From Deinococcus sp. Leaf326 (GTDB taxonomy: Bacteria > Deinococcota > Deinococci > Deinococcales > Deinococcaceae), in assembly GCF_001424185.1 (NCBI RefSeq), contig NZ_LMOM01000054.1:171703-235702 (forward strand): a DNA stretch of 64,000 nt, in the 5' to 3' direction. The notes under the pieces were generated by a model, which worked only from the letters and a program-made list of their open reading frames with translations, did not search any database and was not told where the DNA came from. Shown here in pieces: positions 41,560 through 59,302 of the stretch; within the stretch, counting starts at the first letter, position 1; the number at the start of each line of letters is the position of its first letter. The position numbers were made by a program, and so were the translations under genes.

Positions 41560-42534
41560 CTAGAAGCGGCCCAGCAGCTCGGCGGCCAGCTCCCCGGCGA
41601 GCAGCGGCCCCAGCAAGAAGCCCTTGCTGCCCAGCCCGGACAGCCGCCATACCCCGTCCTCGCCCTGGCCGCAGCGCAGCCCCGAGAGCCGGGTGCCGCT
41701 CCAGCGCCCCGTAAGCTGCGTGCCGTGCAGGCCGGGGGTCAGGGCCAACCCCTTGCCCAGTAGCCAACTCAGCGACCCCAGGGGGAGGTGGGGGGGCGCC
41801 CAAACCGGGGCCGGAGCCTCGAAGGTTGCGCCCAGGACCCCGCCGGAGGCCGCCGGAGCGGCGTAGGCCCCGAAACTCACGGGCACAGGCGAGGGTGCGC
41901 GGTCCAGCAGCAGCAGGCTGCCCGCACGGTACGTTCCGTCCCCCCCGGCCCAGCCGTGGCCCACCGCGCCGCCGCACCACACGGCCGCGTCAGCCTCCAG
42001 GGTCTCGCCGCCGTCCAAAGTGACCTGCTGGGCGCTCCAGCCCACGGCCCGCGCGCGCACTACCCGCGCGCCCGAGGCCCGGCGCAGCGCCGACGTGAAC
42101 GCCGCGCCGTCGAGCCAGCCGCCCTCGGGCAGCCACAGCGCGTGTGCCCAGCCCGGGGCCAGTTCAGCGGGCGCCTCGACAGGGCTCAGCCAAGTGTGGG
42201 GCAGCTCGGCAGGCAGGTTGCGCGTGAACTTCTCGCGGGTGCGGTCATCCGGCACGGGCCGCAGCACGCCGCCCCGGCCGTGCGGCACCGCGTGACCGGC
42301 GGCCTCCAGCGCCTCCAGCCAAGTCCAGGTGCGTTGCAGCCCGGCCACTGCCTGGGGGTCCACCTTCCCCGACTGCCCGCGTACCGGATTCAGGAGGGCT
42401 GAGGGCACCCGGCTCGCGGCGTGCTGCCCGGTATCGACGAGGGTGACCCGCGCGCCGGCCTGCCCCAGGGCGTAGGCCACCGAGGCGCCGGCGACCCCAC
42501 CCCCGATCACGGCGACGTGGGGTGGCGAGCTCAT
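41560..42534 (-). CDS. MnmC oxidase-domain-like FAD-dependent oxidoreductase
   Basis: This 324-aa protein begins with the FAD-binding Rossmann motif [19 protein letters not shown] and continues with the MnmC2-typical [18 protein letters not shown] and the C-terminal [20 protein letters not shown]. In MnmC this domain removes the carboxymethyl group from cmnm5(s2)U34 of tRNA. The ATG at 42534 overlaps the stop of the upstream methyltransferase gene in ATGA, so both halves of MnmC are made as coupled separate proteins. Confidence 0.8.
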   Translation of the reverse strand: MSSPPHVAVIGGGVAGASVAYALGQAGARVTLVDTGQHAASRVPSALLNPVRGQSGKVDPQAVAGLQRTWTWLEALEAAGHAVPHGRGGVLRPVPDDRTREKFTRNLPAELPHTWLSPVEAPAELAPGWAHALWLPEGGWLDGAAFTSALRRASGARVVRARAVGWSAQQVTLDGGETLEADAAVWCGGAVGHGWAGGDGTYRAGSLLLLDRAPSPVPVSFGAYAAPAASGGVLGATFEAPAPVWAPPHLPLGSLSWLLGKGLALTPGLHGTQLTGRWSGTRLSGLRCGQGEDGVWRLSGLGSKGFLLGPLLAGELAAELLGRF

Positions 42535-43211
42535 AGGGGGCGCACCGCACGCAGGCACTCGCGCTTGCCGGGGGCACCGGGGCGGCGCTCGACCTCCAGG
42601 CCCGCCGCCCCCAGCGCGCGGCGCACGTGCCCGGCCGCGCTGTAGGTGGTCAGGACCCCGCCGGGGGCTAGGGCCGCCGCCAGCCTCGCCGTGAACTCGG
42701 GCGTCCAGACTTCCGGGTTGCGCGACGGGGAGAAGCCGTCGAGGTACAGCGCCGTGGCCCAGTCGCGCGGCAGCTCGGCCGTGCTCACGTCCTCGAAGCG
42801 GACCTCTAGCGCTGCGCCGCCCGCCTGCACCTTCAAGCGTTCTCCGGCAATGTCCCAGGCGCCCAGCAACGCTTCCCAGGCCGGGTGGCCTTCGGCCTCA
42901 CCGCCCACTGACACCCCACGCAGCGTCTCGGTCGAGACCGGATCGAATTCATAAGCGAGGTACTCAAGAGGGGCGCCGCTGCCGGCCGTCGCTGCCAGTG
43001 TGGCGCGGGCGTTCACGCCCACTCCAAACCCGATCTCCAGCACCCGCGGGGCCGGGTGGACATGGGTCCCACTGCCCTCCACGAAGACATGCCACGCCTG
43101 CGAACGCGCGCCGTGCCGTGAACCGTAGGCTTCGCCGAAGCGGGCGTTCAGGGCAGTGAGCGAGCCGTCGGGGGTGGTCAGGAGGGGAGGAGAAGAATCG
43201 GAACCGAACAC
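42531..43211 (-). CDS. mnmD: MnmD-type tRNA methyltransferase (MnmC methylase domain)
   Basis: The protein (226 aa) has the SAM-binding motif [16 protein letters not shown] near residue 60, [18 protein letters not shown] near 155 and [17 protein letters not shown] near 190, all typical of the MnmC1/MnmD family that methylates nm5U34 to mnm5U34 in tRNA. The GTG start follows a TATGCT box by 6 nt (leaderless). It is the first gene of a coupled pair with the FAD oxidase. Confidence 0.85.
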   Translation of the reverse strand: MFGSDSSPPLLTTPDGSLTALNARFGEAYGSRHGARSQAWHVFVEGSGTHVHPAPRVLEIGFGVGVNARATLAATAGSGAPLEYLAYEFDPVSTETLRGVSVGGEAEGHPAWEALLGAWDIAGERLKVQAGGAALEVRFEDVSTAELPRDWATALYLDGFSPSRNPEVWTPEFTARLAAALAPGGVLTTYSAAGHVRRALGAAGLEVERRPGAPGKRECLRAVRPL

Positions 43212-43217
43212 CCGCGC

Positions 43218-43223
43218 AGCATA
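43218..43223 (-). promoter_or_regulatory. -10 box of a leaderless promoter for mnmD
   Basis: Minus-strand TATGCT, 6 nt, then the GTG at 43211, with no ribosome binding site. Confidence 0.45.
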
Positions 43224-43269
43224 GGGCGGCGCAGGCGTCGGGTCTGGTGGCCGCGTTTCAGTGAACCGG

Positions 43270-43755
43270 TCAGCGCAGGTCTTCGTCCACGATGGCGAGT
43301 TCGCGGGTCAGACCGTGGGGGTCGCGCACGTCGAGGGTCTCGCGGCGCAGGGTCACGGCTTCCTCGTGTGTCACTGTGCGGCTCTGCTTGCTCAGCACCA
43401 CGTCGCTCAGGGCGTAGATCTGTTTGGTCACCTCGGCGCGTTCCTCGCGGACGACGACTTCGTAGGTTCGGCCCGGCTCCAGCGCCTCGCCGTTGAGGGT
43501 CACGAGGCCCTGGCCGTCCTGCACGGTGATCTCCAGGGTTTCGCGTACGAGCTGTACGGGCACAAGCTCCTCACGCTCGACCACGCGCCGCAGCACGCTC
43601 ACCGAACCGGCGCCGCCGCGGACGACCTCGATGTTCGCGCGTTCCTCGTGCAGTGTCATGCGGCCGAGTTCCGTGCGGCTCTGGGCCTGCCCCAGCAGGG
43701 AGGCGTCGGGTTCACCGGGCAGTGCGGCGGGCATCGTGGGGTCCTGACTCGTCAT
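43270..43755 (-). CDS. DUF2382 (YsnF-like) stress protein, short form
   Basis: This 161-aa acidic protein consists of DUF2382-type repeats: [35 protein letters not shown] and [21 protein letters not shown]. The family is linked to stress tolerance but its activity is unknown. It lies downstream of a longer PRC-barrel/DUF2382 gene, separated by a strong terminator, and has its own ribosome site (AAAGAGGA). Confidence 0.8.
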   Translation of the reverse strand: MTSQDPTMPAALPGEPDASLLGQAQSRTELGRMTLHEERANIEVVRGGAGSVSVLRRVVEREELVPVQLVRETLEITVQDGQGLVTLNGEALEPGRTYEVVVREERAEVTKQIYALSDVVLSKQSRTVTHEEAVTLRRETLDVRDPHGLTRELAIVDEDLR

Positions 43756-43783
43756 GGTGGGTCCTCTTTCCTTCCGGGGAATG

Positions 43784-43808
43784 AAAAAGGCGGGGACATT
43801 CCCCCGCC
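43784..43808 (-). terminator. Terminator between the two DUF2382 genes
   Basis: On the minus strand GGCGGGG and CCCCGCC pair around a 6-nt loop and are followed by five T. It ends the PRC-barrel gene transcript. Confidence 0.75.
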
Positions 43809-43830
43809 TCTCCGTGCTCAGCCGCTGAGA

Positions 43831-44706
43831 TCAGACCTTGCGGTCGGTGTCGCGGTCGGTCAGCAGGTCGCTGGTGCCTTCACCGCTGAGCTTCACTTCG
43901 CCGGTCTTGTTGACGTCGAGGACTTCACGGCCCACGGTGTCGGTCACGGTCTGCGTCTCGGTCACGGCGCGCTTGCCCACACTGATTTCCTCGGTGACGT
44001 AGGCCTGTTTGGTGACGTTCGCGCGCTCGGCTTCGAGGTCCACGTTCATCGTCTGGGTGCCTTCGCCCAACACCACGCCTTCCACGGGGCGGGCGTCGCT
44101 GACCGCGTGACGCTCAATGACGACTTCCTCGCGCTGAAGGGGCACGTTGACGCTTTCCTGGTGGGTCTCGACGCGCTTGCCGATCTGGACGCTCCCGGCC
44201 TTGAAGCGGTCCTTGTTGACCACGAGGCGCTCTTCGAGGAGCTGCAGGCGGTCGGGGGTCTGGTAGGCGCGGCGCTGGTAGTCGGTGCGGTCGGTCAGCT
44301 CGGTCTCGCTGACCGAGGTGTTCACCGTGTCGGTGCCCATGCCGCGCAGGACGCGCTCGTCACGGTCCATCGAGTCGCTCGAGTACATTTCGCCTTCGCG
44401 GTACTCACTCATTTCCTTGACCTGGTCCTTGGTCAGGTTGTCGAAGTACACGCCCTGCTCGTCGATACGGGCGTGGCCGACCGGCACGAGGACTTCCTTG
44501 CTCGAGAACCAGCCGCCCACGTCTACCAGCAGGTAGCGGATACGGCCGCTGTCGGGCTCCACCAGCGCGTCACGCACGGTGCCGATCTTGTCACCACCGT
44601 AGCCGTAGGCCACGTGGCCGACTGGGTTGTAGACGTTCTCGTCGTTCAGGTTGTACTCGGCATCGTTGGACAGTTCGGACAGGCGGATCAGGTTGGCTTG
44701 CGTCAT
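43831..44706 (-). CDS. PRC-barrel and DUF2382 stress protein
   Basis: This 291-aa protein has an N-terminal PRC barrel (residues 1-105: [42 protein letters not shown]) and a C-terminal run of DUF2382 repeats (residues 150-280: [38 protein letters not shown] [12 protein letters not shown]). Deinococci often have several such proteins, thought to act in stress responses. The start has a strong GAGGAGGC ribosome site. Confidence 0.85.
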   Translation of the reverse strand: MTQANLIRLSELSNDAEYNLNDENVYNPVGHVAYGYGGDKIGTVRDALVEPDSGRIRYLLVDVGGWFSSKEVLVPVGHARIDEQGVYFDNLTKDQVKEMSEYREGEMYSSDSMDRDERVLRGMGTDTVNTSVSETELTDRTDYQRRAYQTPDRLQLLEERLVVNKDRFKAGSVQIGKRVETHQESVNVPLQREEVVIERHAVSDARPVEGVVLGEGTQTMNVDLEAERANVTKQAYVTEEISVGKRAVTETQTVTDTVGREVLDVNKTGEVKLSGEGTSDLLTDRDTDRKV

Positions 44707-44907
44707 GGTGGTGCCTCCTCGGGGAATATGTGGCTTGCGGGACTTGCGCCGCTTGAGAGGTAGTTTCGGCGTTCGCCGCCCGTTTTCTTTGAGGACTTGT
44801 TAAAGCCCTACAGGGACTGCCCTTGAAGGGACGATCATGAATGTGAGAATCGTTATAGTCTCATCCGATCTGCATCTGGCCCGGCTGCCTGGAGGCCCTC
44901 TAGGGTC

Positions 44908-44913
44908 TATCTT
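44908..44913 (+). promoter_or_regulatory. -10 box of a leaderless promoter for ltaE
   Basis: TATCTT lies 6 nt upstream of the ATG at 44920; no ribosome binding site is present. Confidence 0.45.
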
Positions 44914-44919
44914 CGGCGC

Positions 44920-45930
44920 ATGTCCTCTGTGCTGGCCGATCTGCGCTCCGATACTGTGACCACCCCCACCCCCGAGATGCGGAGCGCGATGGCGGACGCC
45001 GCCGTGGGCGACGACGTCTACGGTGAAGACCCGACCGTCAACGCCCTGCAGGCCGAAGTTGCGCGCCAGACCGGCTTCGAGGCCGGGCTGTTCATGCCCT
45101 CGGGCACCATGACCAATCAGGTGGCCATCGCGCTGCACACCCGCCGGGGCGAGGAGGTCATCTGCGCCGAGGGCTCGCACATCTACGAGTGGGAACTGGG
45201 CATGATGGCGACCTTTAGCGGCGTGGTGCCCCGCTTCGTACCCGCGCCTCTCGGGGTGCCTGCCCCCGAGGACGTGCGGCTGGCGGTTCGGCGCAGCATC
45301 CACCAGTCTCCCAGCGGCATGATCAGTCTGGAAAATACCCACAACAAGGCGGGCGGTACGGTCATTCCGCTCGACGTGCTGGCCGGCGTGCGCGAGGTGG
45401 CGACCCAGGAGGGGCTGCCCCTGCACCTCGACGGGGCGCGGGTCTACAACGCGGCGGCGGCGCTGGGGGTGCCGGTCGCCGAGATCACGCGCCACTTCGA
45501 TACAGTCAGCGTATGTCTCAGCAAGGGGCTGGGGGCCCCGGTCGGCAGCGTGCTGTTGGGCTCTAAGGAGCTGATGGCCCGCGCCCACCGCTACCGCAAG
45601 ATGATGGGCGGCGGGATGCGGCAGGCGGGTGTGCTGGCCGCCGCCGCCCTCATCGCCCTGCGCGACGGCCCCGCGCAGCTGCCCGCCGACCACCGCCGCG
45701 CCCGCGTGCTGGCCGGCGCCCTGGTGGACGCCGGCTACACGGTGAACCTGGAGGCCGTGCAGACCAACATCGTGTACGCCACGCTGCCCGGCGCGGCCGA
45801 GCGGGCGGCGGCCTGGGCCGAACGGGGGGTGCTCGCCAACGCGCTGGGCCACGACTCGGTGCGCTTTGTGCTGCACCACCAGATCGACGACGAGGCCCTG
45901 GACCGGGCCATCGCGGTCCTCACCGCCTGA
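44920..45930 (+). CDS. ltaE: Low-specificity L-threonine aldolase
   Basis: LtaE (336 aa) is a PLP enzyme that splits threonine or allo-threonine into glycine and acetaldehyde. The N-terminal [15 protein letters not shown], the active-site Lys in [13 protein letters not shown] and the [11 protein letters not shown] segment with the PLP-contacting Asp are intact. Length is as usual for the family. The downstream HNH gene may be read through, 95 bp further on. Confidence 0.92.
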   Translation: MSSVLADLRSDTVTTPTPEMRSAMADAAVGDDVYGEDPTVNALQAEVARQTGFEAGLFMPSGTMTNQVAIALHTRRGEEVICAEGSHIYEWELGMMATFSGVVPRFVPAPLGVPAPEDVRLAVRRSIHQSPSGMISLENTHNKAGGTVIPLDVLAGVREVATQEGLPLHLDGARVYNAAAALGVPVAEITRHFDTVSVCLSKGLGAPVGSVLLGSKELMARAHRYRKMMGGGMRQAGVLAAAALIALRDGPAQLPADHRRARVLAGALVDAGYTVNLEAVQTNIVYATLPGAAERAAAWAERGVLANALGHDSVRFVLHHQIDDEALDRAIAVLTA

Positions 45931-46024
45931 GTGCTCCCCGGGCCTCTGCCCGGCGCGATTGCTCAAGGCGCGCTGGGCCGCGCCTCAGCATGGCCGTCTC
46001 CGCTTCGGGCAGGCTGGGGGAACT

Positions 46025-46351
46025 TTGGCCCGCCGCCTGCCGCCCACGAACTGGCCTCCGCCTCCGCAGCCTCCCGAATGCTGCGCGCTGTGTGGCCGCG
46101 AGGTACCGCTGCTGACCGAGCATCACCTCGTGCCGCGCTCGCAGGGCCGGCGCCGCGGGGTGCCGGTCCACGACCTGCCCACCGTCATGCTGTGCGGGCC
46201 GTGCCATAAATTCCTGCACCGTACCTTCACCAACGCCGAACTGGCCACCGACTACCCCACGGTCGAGGCGCTGCTGAGCCACCCGGAAGTCGAGCGTTTC
46301 GTGCGCTGGGTGCGGACCCAGCCCGCGACCCGCGGCGTGCGCGTGCGCTGA
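46025..46351 (+). CDS. HNH-fold zinc protein (putative nuclease)
   Basis: This 108-aa protein carries the HNH pattern: CALCG, then [31 protein letters not shown]. Two CxxC pairs bind structural zinc and the His residues fit a metal-dependent nick or cut site. The TTG at 46025 is preferred because a GGGGGAA ribosome site lies 3-9 nt upstream; a longer frame upstream overlaps ltaE. It is a host gene of the short DUF-like HNH type, not tied to a restriction system here. Confidence 0.75.
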   Translation: MARRLPPTNWPPPPQPPECCALCGREVPLLTEHHLVPRSQGRRRGVPVHDLPTVMLCGPCHKFLHRTFTNAELATDYPTVEALLSHPEVERFVRWVRTQPATRGVRVR

Positions 46352-46430
46352 AGCTGGGGAGACGCGCCGCGCGGCGAACGGCACCCGCCGATCCCCCAAA
46401 AGCGTGAGGTCGGGGCGGGGGTGGGCGCGC

Positions 46431-46436
46431 TACCTT
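46431..46436 (+). promoter_or_regulatory. -10 box of a leaderless promoter for the CPBP protease gene
   Basis: TACCTT is followed by 7 nt and the ATG at 46444, without a Shine-Dalgarno sequence. Confidence 0.45.
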
Positions 46437-46443
46437 ACGGGCC

Positions 46444-47430
46444 ATGACGTTTCCCGACGCGCCCCGTCCGCCCGATCCACCCGCTTGGCCGGGCGAGAGC
46501 ACGCCGCCCCCGGCTCCGGCCGGTCCGCAGATCCGCGCGGTGGACGGCAACCGCGCCGCGCTTTCCCTGCTGGTCGTGCAGAACGTGATCTCGGCGCTGC
46601 TGCTGGGGCGGAGCGTGCCGCTGGGAACGGCGCTGCTCGGCGCCTTCGCGGTGACGGTCGTCGTGGCCTTCACGCTCTTTCGCCCGGTCATGACGGCTCT
46701 GCTGCGCGACACCCGCTGGCGGACGCCGCCGTCGTGGGGAACAGCGCTCGCGGCCTTCGTGCTGGCGTTCATCGCCTCGCGGGCGGTGGCGCTGGCCTAC
46801 GTGCTGCTCTTTCCCTCGGCGGCCGACGCGGTCCCGCAGTTCCTGAGCCGCGGTGCCGACCAGTGGGCGCTGTTCCTGGCGGCGGGTCTGCTCATTCCCC
46901 TGGCCGAGGAGGTCGCCTTCCGGGGCCTGATGATGCGCGGGCACGAGCGCGCGGCGGGCTTCACGGTCGCGGCCCTGACCACCACCTTCGCCTTCTCGCT
47001 GGCGCACGGCGTTCCGGCGAGCATCGCGGGCATCCTGCCGCTGGCCTACGTGCTCGCGCGGGTCGTGCAGCACAGCGGCAGCCTGTGGAACGGGGTCATC
47101 ATCCACGCAGCCAACAACACGCTGGCCGTGGTGCTCGGGGCGGTGCTCGCGGGCCGGGACCTCGGGCAGCCGGAAGAGGCGGCCTCGCTGCTCAAAGACG
47201 AGGCGCTGCGCCTGCCCCTAGCCGGCGGCACACTGCTGTTCGGCCTCGCCGTGCTGTTCGTGTGCCACCTCTGGCTGACCCCAAAGGCCGACCCCCAGGA
47301 ACGCCGCGCGCCCGGGCCGTGGCTCAGCGGGGCGTATGTCGCCGTGGTGGTCTTCGGGGTGGTGTCGCTGCTGCTGACCCTGCCCTTCGCCCAGGGGTGG
47401 CTGGGCCGGATCAGCGCCCTGTTGAACTAA
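46444..47430 (+). CDS. CPBP-family intramembrane metalloprotease
   Basis: This 328-aa polytopic membrane protein has the CPBP (CAAX protease/bacteriocin-processing) signature: [16 protein letters not shown] with the catalytic Glu pair and Arg near residue 160, FAFSLAHG with its His near 185, and [10 protein letters not shown] near 220. About seven membrane segments are visible. The N-terminus is Pro-rich. Substrate unknown; such enzymes cleave membrane-bound peptides. Confidence 0.85.
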   Translation: MTFPDAPRPPDPPAWPGESTPPPAPAGPQIRAVDGNRAALSLLVVQNVISALLLGRSVPLGTALLGAFAVTVVVAFTLFRPVMTALLRDTRWRTPPSWGTALAAFVLAFIASRAVALAYVLLFPSAADAVPQFLSRGADQWALFLAAGLLIPLAEEVAFRGLMMRGHERAAGFTVAALTTTFAFSLAHGVPASIAGILPLAYVLARVVQHSGSLWNGVIIHAANNTLAVVLGAVLAGRDLGQPEEAASLLKDEALRLPLAGGTLLFGLAVLFVCHLWLTPKADPQERRAPGPWLSGAYVAVVVFGVVSLLLTLPFAQGWLGRISALLN

Positions 47431-47531
47431 AGACTGGCACTCCCGGAGGTGGCCCGGCGTGATTCGCGCGTCCGGGCCACCTTCCCTGTCTGTCCTTTGT
47501 CCTGCCCCGCCTGCTCTAGAGTGAGCCGGCT

Positions 47532-48374
47532 ATGGCCTCCCGCCCCTCCCGCCCGCGTCCCCCTGGGGCCGACCCGGCCGTTTCCGGCCCGTCCCGCAGC
47601 GCGCGGCGCGCGGCTCAGCGTTCTTCCCGGCCTGTGCCCACGGTGCCGCCTCCTAGCCTGGCCCGCGCGCCGCTGGCGGTGGACCTGCTCACTGCGCCGC
47701 GCACCTTCGGCACCGCGCTGGGCCGCGCCGACACCGTCTGGTGGACCTACTGGCCGGTGCCGGTCGTCACGGCGCTCCTCTCTGGGGTGGCCTACGCGCT
47801 GCTGCTGCGCCCAGGTCTGAACCTCGCGGCCACTGAGGCCCTGCGCGCCGCCGGCCAGAGCGGCTCGGCCGCGCCCACCTTCCTCTCGCACGTGACCAAC
47901 GCCTTCGGTAGCGTCTTTCTCGCCTTGATCACCCTGGGGCTGATGTGGAGTCTGGGCCGACTGGGGGCCGGACGGGGCCGCGACGGGCGCGGCGCGCGGG
48001 TACCCGAGATCTTCAGCGCGTCCTTCGCCCTGCTCGTGCCGCTGTACCTGCTCGTGATCGTCCTCGTATTCGCGACTCCGGCAGCGAACTGGGCTCTGCC
48101 GGCGGCAGCCCTCCAGGCGGCGCAGGGCAATCTTCTCGAACTTCAGCGGGCGGCGCTGCACAGCGCCGCGCAGACCCCGGCAGCGCTGGCCCTGTTCGTC
48201 GTGACGCTGCTGGGCACGGCCGCGCAGTGTGCGCTGGCCTACCCGGCGCTGCGCGAAACCACCGGCAGCCCTGCCCGCGCGGCCCTGGGTGCCGGACTGC
48301 CGCTGCTGCCTGCCCTGGCCGCGCAGCTTATCGGCGTGGCCCCGCTGCTCATCGCCCGCGCGTCCGGGGGCTAG
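47532..48374 (+). CDS. Yip1-like polytopic membrane protein
   Basis: This 280-aa protein has a Pro/Arg-rich N-terminal tail of about 60 residues and five membrane segments (for example PVPVVTALLSGVAYALLL, FALLVPLYLLVIVLVF, ALALFVVTLLGTAAQ). The arrangement resembles bacterial YIP1-domain proteins of unknown function. TAGAGT lies 9 nt before the ATG. The first ATG may be upstream of the true start because the N-terminal tail is low-complexity. Confidence 0.6.
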   Translation: MASRPSRPRPPGADPAVSGPSRSARRAAQRSSRPVPTVPPPSLARAPLAVDLLTAPRTFGTALGRADTVWWTYWPVPVVTALLSGVAYALLLRPGLNLAATEALRAAGQSGSAAPTFLSHVTNAFGSVFLALITLGLMWSLGRLGAGRGRDGRGARVPEIFSASFALLVPLYLLVIVLVFATPAANWALPAAALQAAQGNLLELQRAALHSAAQTPAALALFVVTLLGTAAQCALAYPALRETTGSPARAALGAGLPLLPALAAQLIGVAPLLIARASGG

Positions 48375-48417
48375 GCGGTCTCCGGGTCGCCGCTCCGGCA
48401 AAGGTGCACCATGGGTC

Positions 48418-49599
48418 ATGCCCAGCCTGCCGCCACCCCCGCATAGCCTCGTGAATCTGGACGCCACCCGCGAACGGTTTGGCCCCGAACGGGTGGTTCT
48501 CCTGACCGAGATGGCCTATACGGGGGATCCCCTGGCCGACGCCGTTACCCAAGAGCTGCGCGCCGGCGGCGAGACGGCGCGGCGCGCCCTTGACCTGGGA
48601 CTCCACCACGGCGCCGCCTTTCTGGACGACCGCTTTCCGGCATTGCGGTCCCTGCTGGCGCAGGCCGAGGCCGACCCGCCCTGGCTGGACCGGGCCCGGC
48701 TCGCGCGCGGCTCGGAGGCCTACCTCGCCATCGGCAACGTCTGGATCACGCTGTCGCTCGGACCCGGCTCGCTGACGCATACCTACAGCTCGCCCAGCAT
48801 CGCGCGGGTGCTCGTGCGGACGGCCAACCTGACCCGGATGGCCCGGCGGCGCATCGTCGAGACGGGGGTGTGGAACATCGAAACCGCGCTGCCCGGCGGC
48901 CTGGAACGGGGCGCGGCCGGCTATGTCCATAATCTCCAGGTGCGGCTGCTGCACGCCGGGGTGCGGGCCAGCCTGCGTACGCGTGGCTGGGACGACCGCG
49001 AGACCGGCGCGCCCATCAACCAGGTCGAGATGGCGCGCACCTGGCTGGATTTCACCTACGTGCCCTTCCGGGCATTGGGAGCCTTCGGCATCACCTTCAG
49101 CCGCGCCGAGCTGGACGACCTGTACCACTTCTGGCGCTACGTCGCGCACCTGCTGGGCGTGGACCCCCGGCTGTACGGCGACGTGACGGGGCAGGATCAG
49201 GCCGGAGAACTGCTCGCCCTCATCAACGGCACGATGGAGCCGGCCACCGACGACACCCGGCGCCTGACGCGCGAGATGCTCGTGGCAGTCGCGGGGTTGC
49301 TCGAACCCAGCCTGCGCCTGCCGCTCCCGCTGCTGCTGGACCTCACGCATGCGCTGGCACGGCAACTGCACGGTGACGCGCTGGCCGATCGCCTGGAAAT
49401 CCGTCGGCCGCCCATCCGCCACGCGCTGCCACTGTTCACGCTCGCCAACCGCGTGCGCCGCGCTCACGAACGCCTCTCACCCGGGCAGCGGGCAGGGGCC
49501 ATCCGGGCGACGGTGGCCTACTTCCGGGAGCAGCTCGCCGCGCTGGAAGGGCCAACCACCTACCAGCGCCCTGCCGGGGACCAGCCGCCCTGCCGGTAA
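48418..49599 (+). CDS. MpaB-like (DUF2236) oxygenase
   Basis: This 393-aa protein belongs to the DUF2236/MpaB' family of heme-containing oxygenases. Typical elements are RGSEAYLAIGNVWITLSL, the His-containing AGYVHNLQVRLLHAGVR near residue 170, INQVEMARTWLDFTYVPFRAL near 200 and LDDLYHFWRYVAHLLGVDPRLY near 235. The substrate is unknown; family relatives cleave rubber. The ATG at 48418 fits where homology begins; upstream in-frame sequence overlaps the previous gene. Confidence 0.8.
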   Translation: MPSLPPPPHSLVNLDATRERFGPERVVLLTEMAYTGDPLADAVTQELRAGGETARRALDLGLHHGAAFLDDRFPALRSLLAQAEADPPWLDRARLARGSEAYLAIGNVWITLSLGPGSLTHTYSSPSIARVLVRTANLTRMARRRIVETGVWNIETALPGGLERGAAGYVHNLQVRLLHAGVRASLRTRGWDDRETGAPINQVEMARTWLDFTYVPFRALGAFGITFSRAELDDLYHFWRYVAHLLGVDPRLYGDVTGQDQAGELLALINGTMEPATDDTRRLTREMLVAVAGLLEPSLRLPLPLLLDLTHALARQLHGDALADRLEIRRPPIRHALPLFTLANRVRRAHERLSPGQRAGAIRATVAYFREQLAALEGPTTYQRPAGDQPPCR

Positions 49600-49638
49600 C
49601 GCAGGAGCCCCCCGCCCAGCTCTGAGAGCCCAGCCATA

Positions 49639-49673
49639 AGAAAAGCCCCCACCCGTTTCCAGGTCGGGGCTTC
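49639..49673 (-). terminator. Terminator of the rpoBC operon
   Basis: On the minus strand AGCCCC-G-ACC pairs with GGT-G-GGGGCT around a loop of about 8 nt, followed by TTTT. It lies about 35 bp behind the rpoC stop codon. Confidence 0.65.
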
Positions 49674-49708
49674 GCTTCAGGCCCGGGTACGGGCCGTCGG
49701 CACAGGCT

Positions 49709-54337
<4,629 letters not shown>

Positions 54338-54425
54338 AGCAGTTGCTCCTTGGATGGGAGGCCTGGGGGCGGGGCGGCGGGGGAGAGGCGCCCACTCGGG
54401 GCGAGGCCTCTCCCGGACGCCGGCC

Positions 54426-57884
<3,459 letters not shown>

Positions 57885-57910
57885 TCACACCTCTGCGCCA
57901 GATGATGCTG

Positions 57911-57947
57911 GCCCGCGTCTTCTCTGGGCATTCCAAAAGACGCGGGC
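57911..57947 (-). promoter_or_regulatory. Leader hairpin upstream of rpoB
   Basis: A perfect 11-bp inverted repeat, GCCCGCGTCTT and AAGACGCGGGC, with a 15-nt loop lies between the promoter and the rpoB start, 26 bp before the ATG. No T run follows, so it is not a plain terminator; it may control translation or stability of the rpoBC mRNA. Confidence 0.55.
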
Positions 57948-58052
57948 GAGACACAGGCCCCATTGGCCGTGTCCCGAATGTGTTGCTCAGTTGTGAAGTC
58001 CGGCTGATTGCAAGGAACTCCTGCCCAACCCATCATGGTCGGCCACAGGGAA

Positions 58053-58081
58053 GTATACGTCCTTCACGGTATTCCTGTCAA
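58053..58081 (-). promoter_or_regulatory. Promoter of rpoBC
   Basis: On the minus strand a perfect -35 TTGACA (58076-58081), 17-bp spacer and GTATAC (58053-58058). Transcription would start near 58046 and give a leader of about 160 nt. Confidence 0.8.
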
Positions 58082-58190
58082 ATTTTGTCGAGTTTCATAT
58101 CGTACGGTGGCAACAGACCGTCACGCTTGAGCATGAAGGGAACCGCAGGGCCAGATCCCGGCGTGTCCTGCGGCTCTCAAGCGCGGCCGA

Positions 58191-58196
58191 TAGACT
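58191..58196 (+). promoter_or_regulatory. -10 box of a leaderless promoter for the TPR membrane protein
   Basis: TAGACT lies 6 nt upstream of the GTG at 58203; no ribosome binding site is visible. Confidence 0.45.
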
Positions 58197-58202
58197 GGTT
58201 CC

Positions 58203-58994
58203 GTGGAGTTTCTGCAACCCTACCTGCCCGTCATTTTCACTGTGCTGCGCGTCCTGGCGGTGGTTAGTCTGGTACACGCCATCGTCACCCGGCAGCAGCT
58301 CTACTGGATGTTCATGTTGGGCTTCGGGGCCCTGCTCGGCAGCGTCTTCGGGCTGCTGGGCACGTTGGCCTACGTTTTTCTGGTACTCGTGCCGTCGCTG
58401 CGCAGTGGAGGGCAGCGGGCCAGCCGCGCCGTACAGTCGGGCCTGGAGGCCATCAAGCCGCTCGACACCCGCATCCGTGAGGCGCAGGAACGTCTGGGCG
58501 AGAGCGACACGCTGGCCCACCGCAGCGACCTTGCGGCCCTGCTGGCCCGTGGGGGCCGCGAAGCCGAGGCACAGGCGACCCTCGACCCGCTGCTCCGCGG
58601 AATCTACGCCGACGATCCGGTGGTGCTGCTTACCAGTGCCGAACTTGATCTCGCCCGGCAGCAACCCGCGCAGGCCGAGGACCGACTTTCCCGCGTGGAT
58701 CTCAGGACGAGCGCGGCGACGCGCACGCGCACCTTGACTCTGCTGGCCCAGGCCCAGGCGGCGCAGGGCAAGCCGGAGGCCGACGCCACCTACCGCGAGG
58801 CGATGACGGCCTCCACCACGGAGGAGCCGCGTGCCCGTTACGCCGCGTATCTCGCTGCCCAGGGCCGCGCGGCGGAGGCGCGGACGCTTCTGGACGCCAT
58901 GTCGAAGACCGAGGCCAAGGCGACGGCCCTCTACCGCCGCCAGGAACGCGACTGGTTCGCCTTGGCGGCAGAAGTCCGGCGCGAACTGAAATGA
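58203..58994 (+). CDS. Membrane protein with TPR-like repeats
   Basis: This 263-aa protein has two N-terminal membrane helices (residues 8-30 and 33-62, WMFMLGFGALLGSVFGLLG) followed by a soluble helical domain of TPR-like units (RSDLAALLARGGREAEAQATL, LLTSAELDLARQQPAQAEDRL, RYAAYLAAQGRAAEARTLL). Such proteins usually scaffold complexes at the membrane. The GTG is chosen because of the TAGACT box. The partner is unknown. Confidence 0.7.
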   Translation: MEFLQPYLPVIFTVLRVLAVVSLVHAIVTRQQLYWMFMLGFGALLGSVFGLLGTLAYVFLVLVPSLRSGGQRASRAVQSGLEAIKPLDTRIREAQERLGESDTLAHRSDLAALLARGGREAEAQATLDPLLRGIYADDPVVLLTSAELDLARQQPAQAEDRLSRVDLRTSAATRTRTLTLLAQAQAAQGKPEADATYREAMTASTTEEPRARYAAYLAAQGRAAEARTLLDAMSKTEAKATALYRRQERDWFALAAEVRRELK

Positions 58995-59002
58995 AAAGCA
59001 AA

Positions 59003-59027
59003 CCCCCACCCGCACTCCGGGTGGGGG
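59003..59027. terminator. Strong hairpin between convergent TPR and csp genes
   Basis: CCCCCACCCG (59003-59012) and CGGGTGGGGG (59018-59027) pair perfectly around a 5-nt loop. A TTTGCTTTT tract follows on the minus strand, so it mainly terminates the cold-shock gene and probably both. Confidence 0.7.
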
Positions 59028-59041
59028 GCTGGAAGTCCAGC

Positions 59042-59302
59042 TTACCAGCGGTCGTCGCGGCGGGGGCGGTCGTTGTAGGCAGGCGCCGGAGCGGCCTTGG
59101 TCACCACGATGCTCTTGGCCTGGGGCCCCTTGCCGTTCTGGCCCGGTTCGATCTCGAATTCGACTTCGTCGCCTTCGTTGAGCTTCTTGAACCCCTGGGC
59201 CTGGATAGCGCTGAAGTGCGCGAACACGTCGGCGCTGCCTTCCGTCTCGATGAATCCGAAGCCCTTCTCTGCGTTGAACCACTTCACTCTACCTGTTGCC
59301 AT
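59042..59302 (-). CDS. Cold-shock protein (CspA family)
   Basis: The protein has 86 aa with one cold-shock domain: [18 protein letters not shown] carries RNP1 and VFAHFSAI carries RNP2. A C-terminal basic tail (residues 70-86, [14 protein letters not shown]) is longer than in E. coli CspA and typical of Deinococcus forms. It binds single-stranded nucleic acid and acts as an RNA chaperone. The start is ATG at 59302 where the domain begins; the frame upstream is open but lacks homology. A leader of 100 nt or more is likely. Confidence 0.93.
   Translation of the reverse strand: MATGRVKWFNAEKGFGFIETEGSADVFAHFSAIQAQGFKKLNEGDEVEFEIEPGQNGKGPQAKSIVVTKAAPAPAYNDRPRRDDRW

Noticed and set aside
46025..46351. 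HNH gene as part of a restriction or homing system
   Set aside because: No methyltransferase, helicase or intron features lie nearby; neighbours are ordinary host genes.
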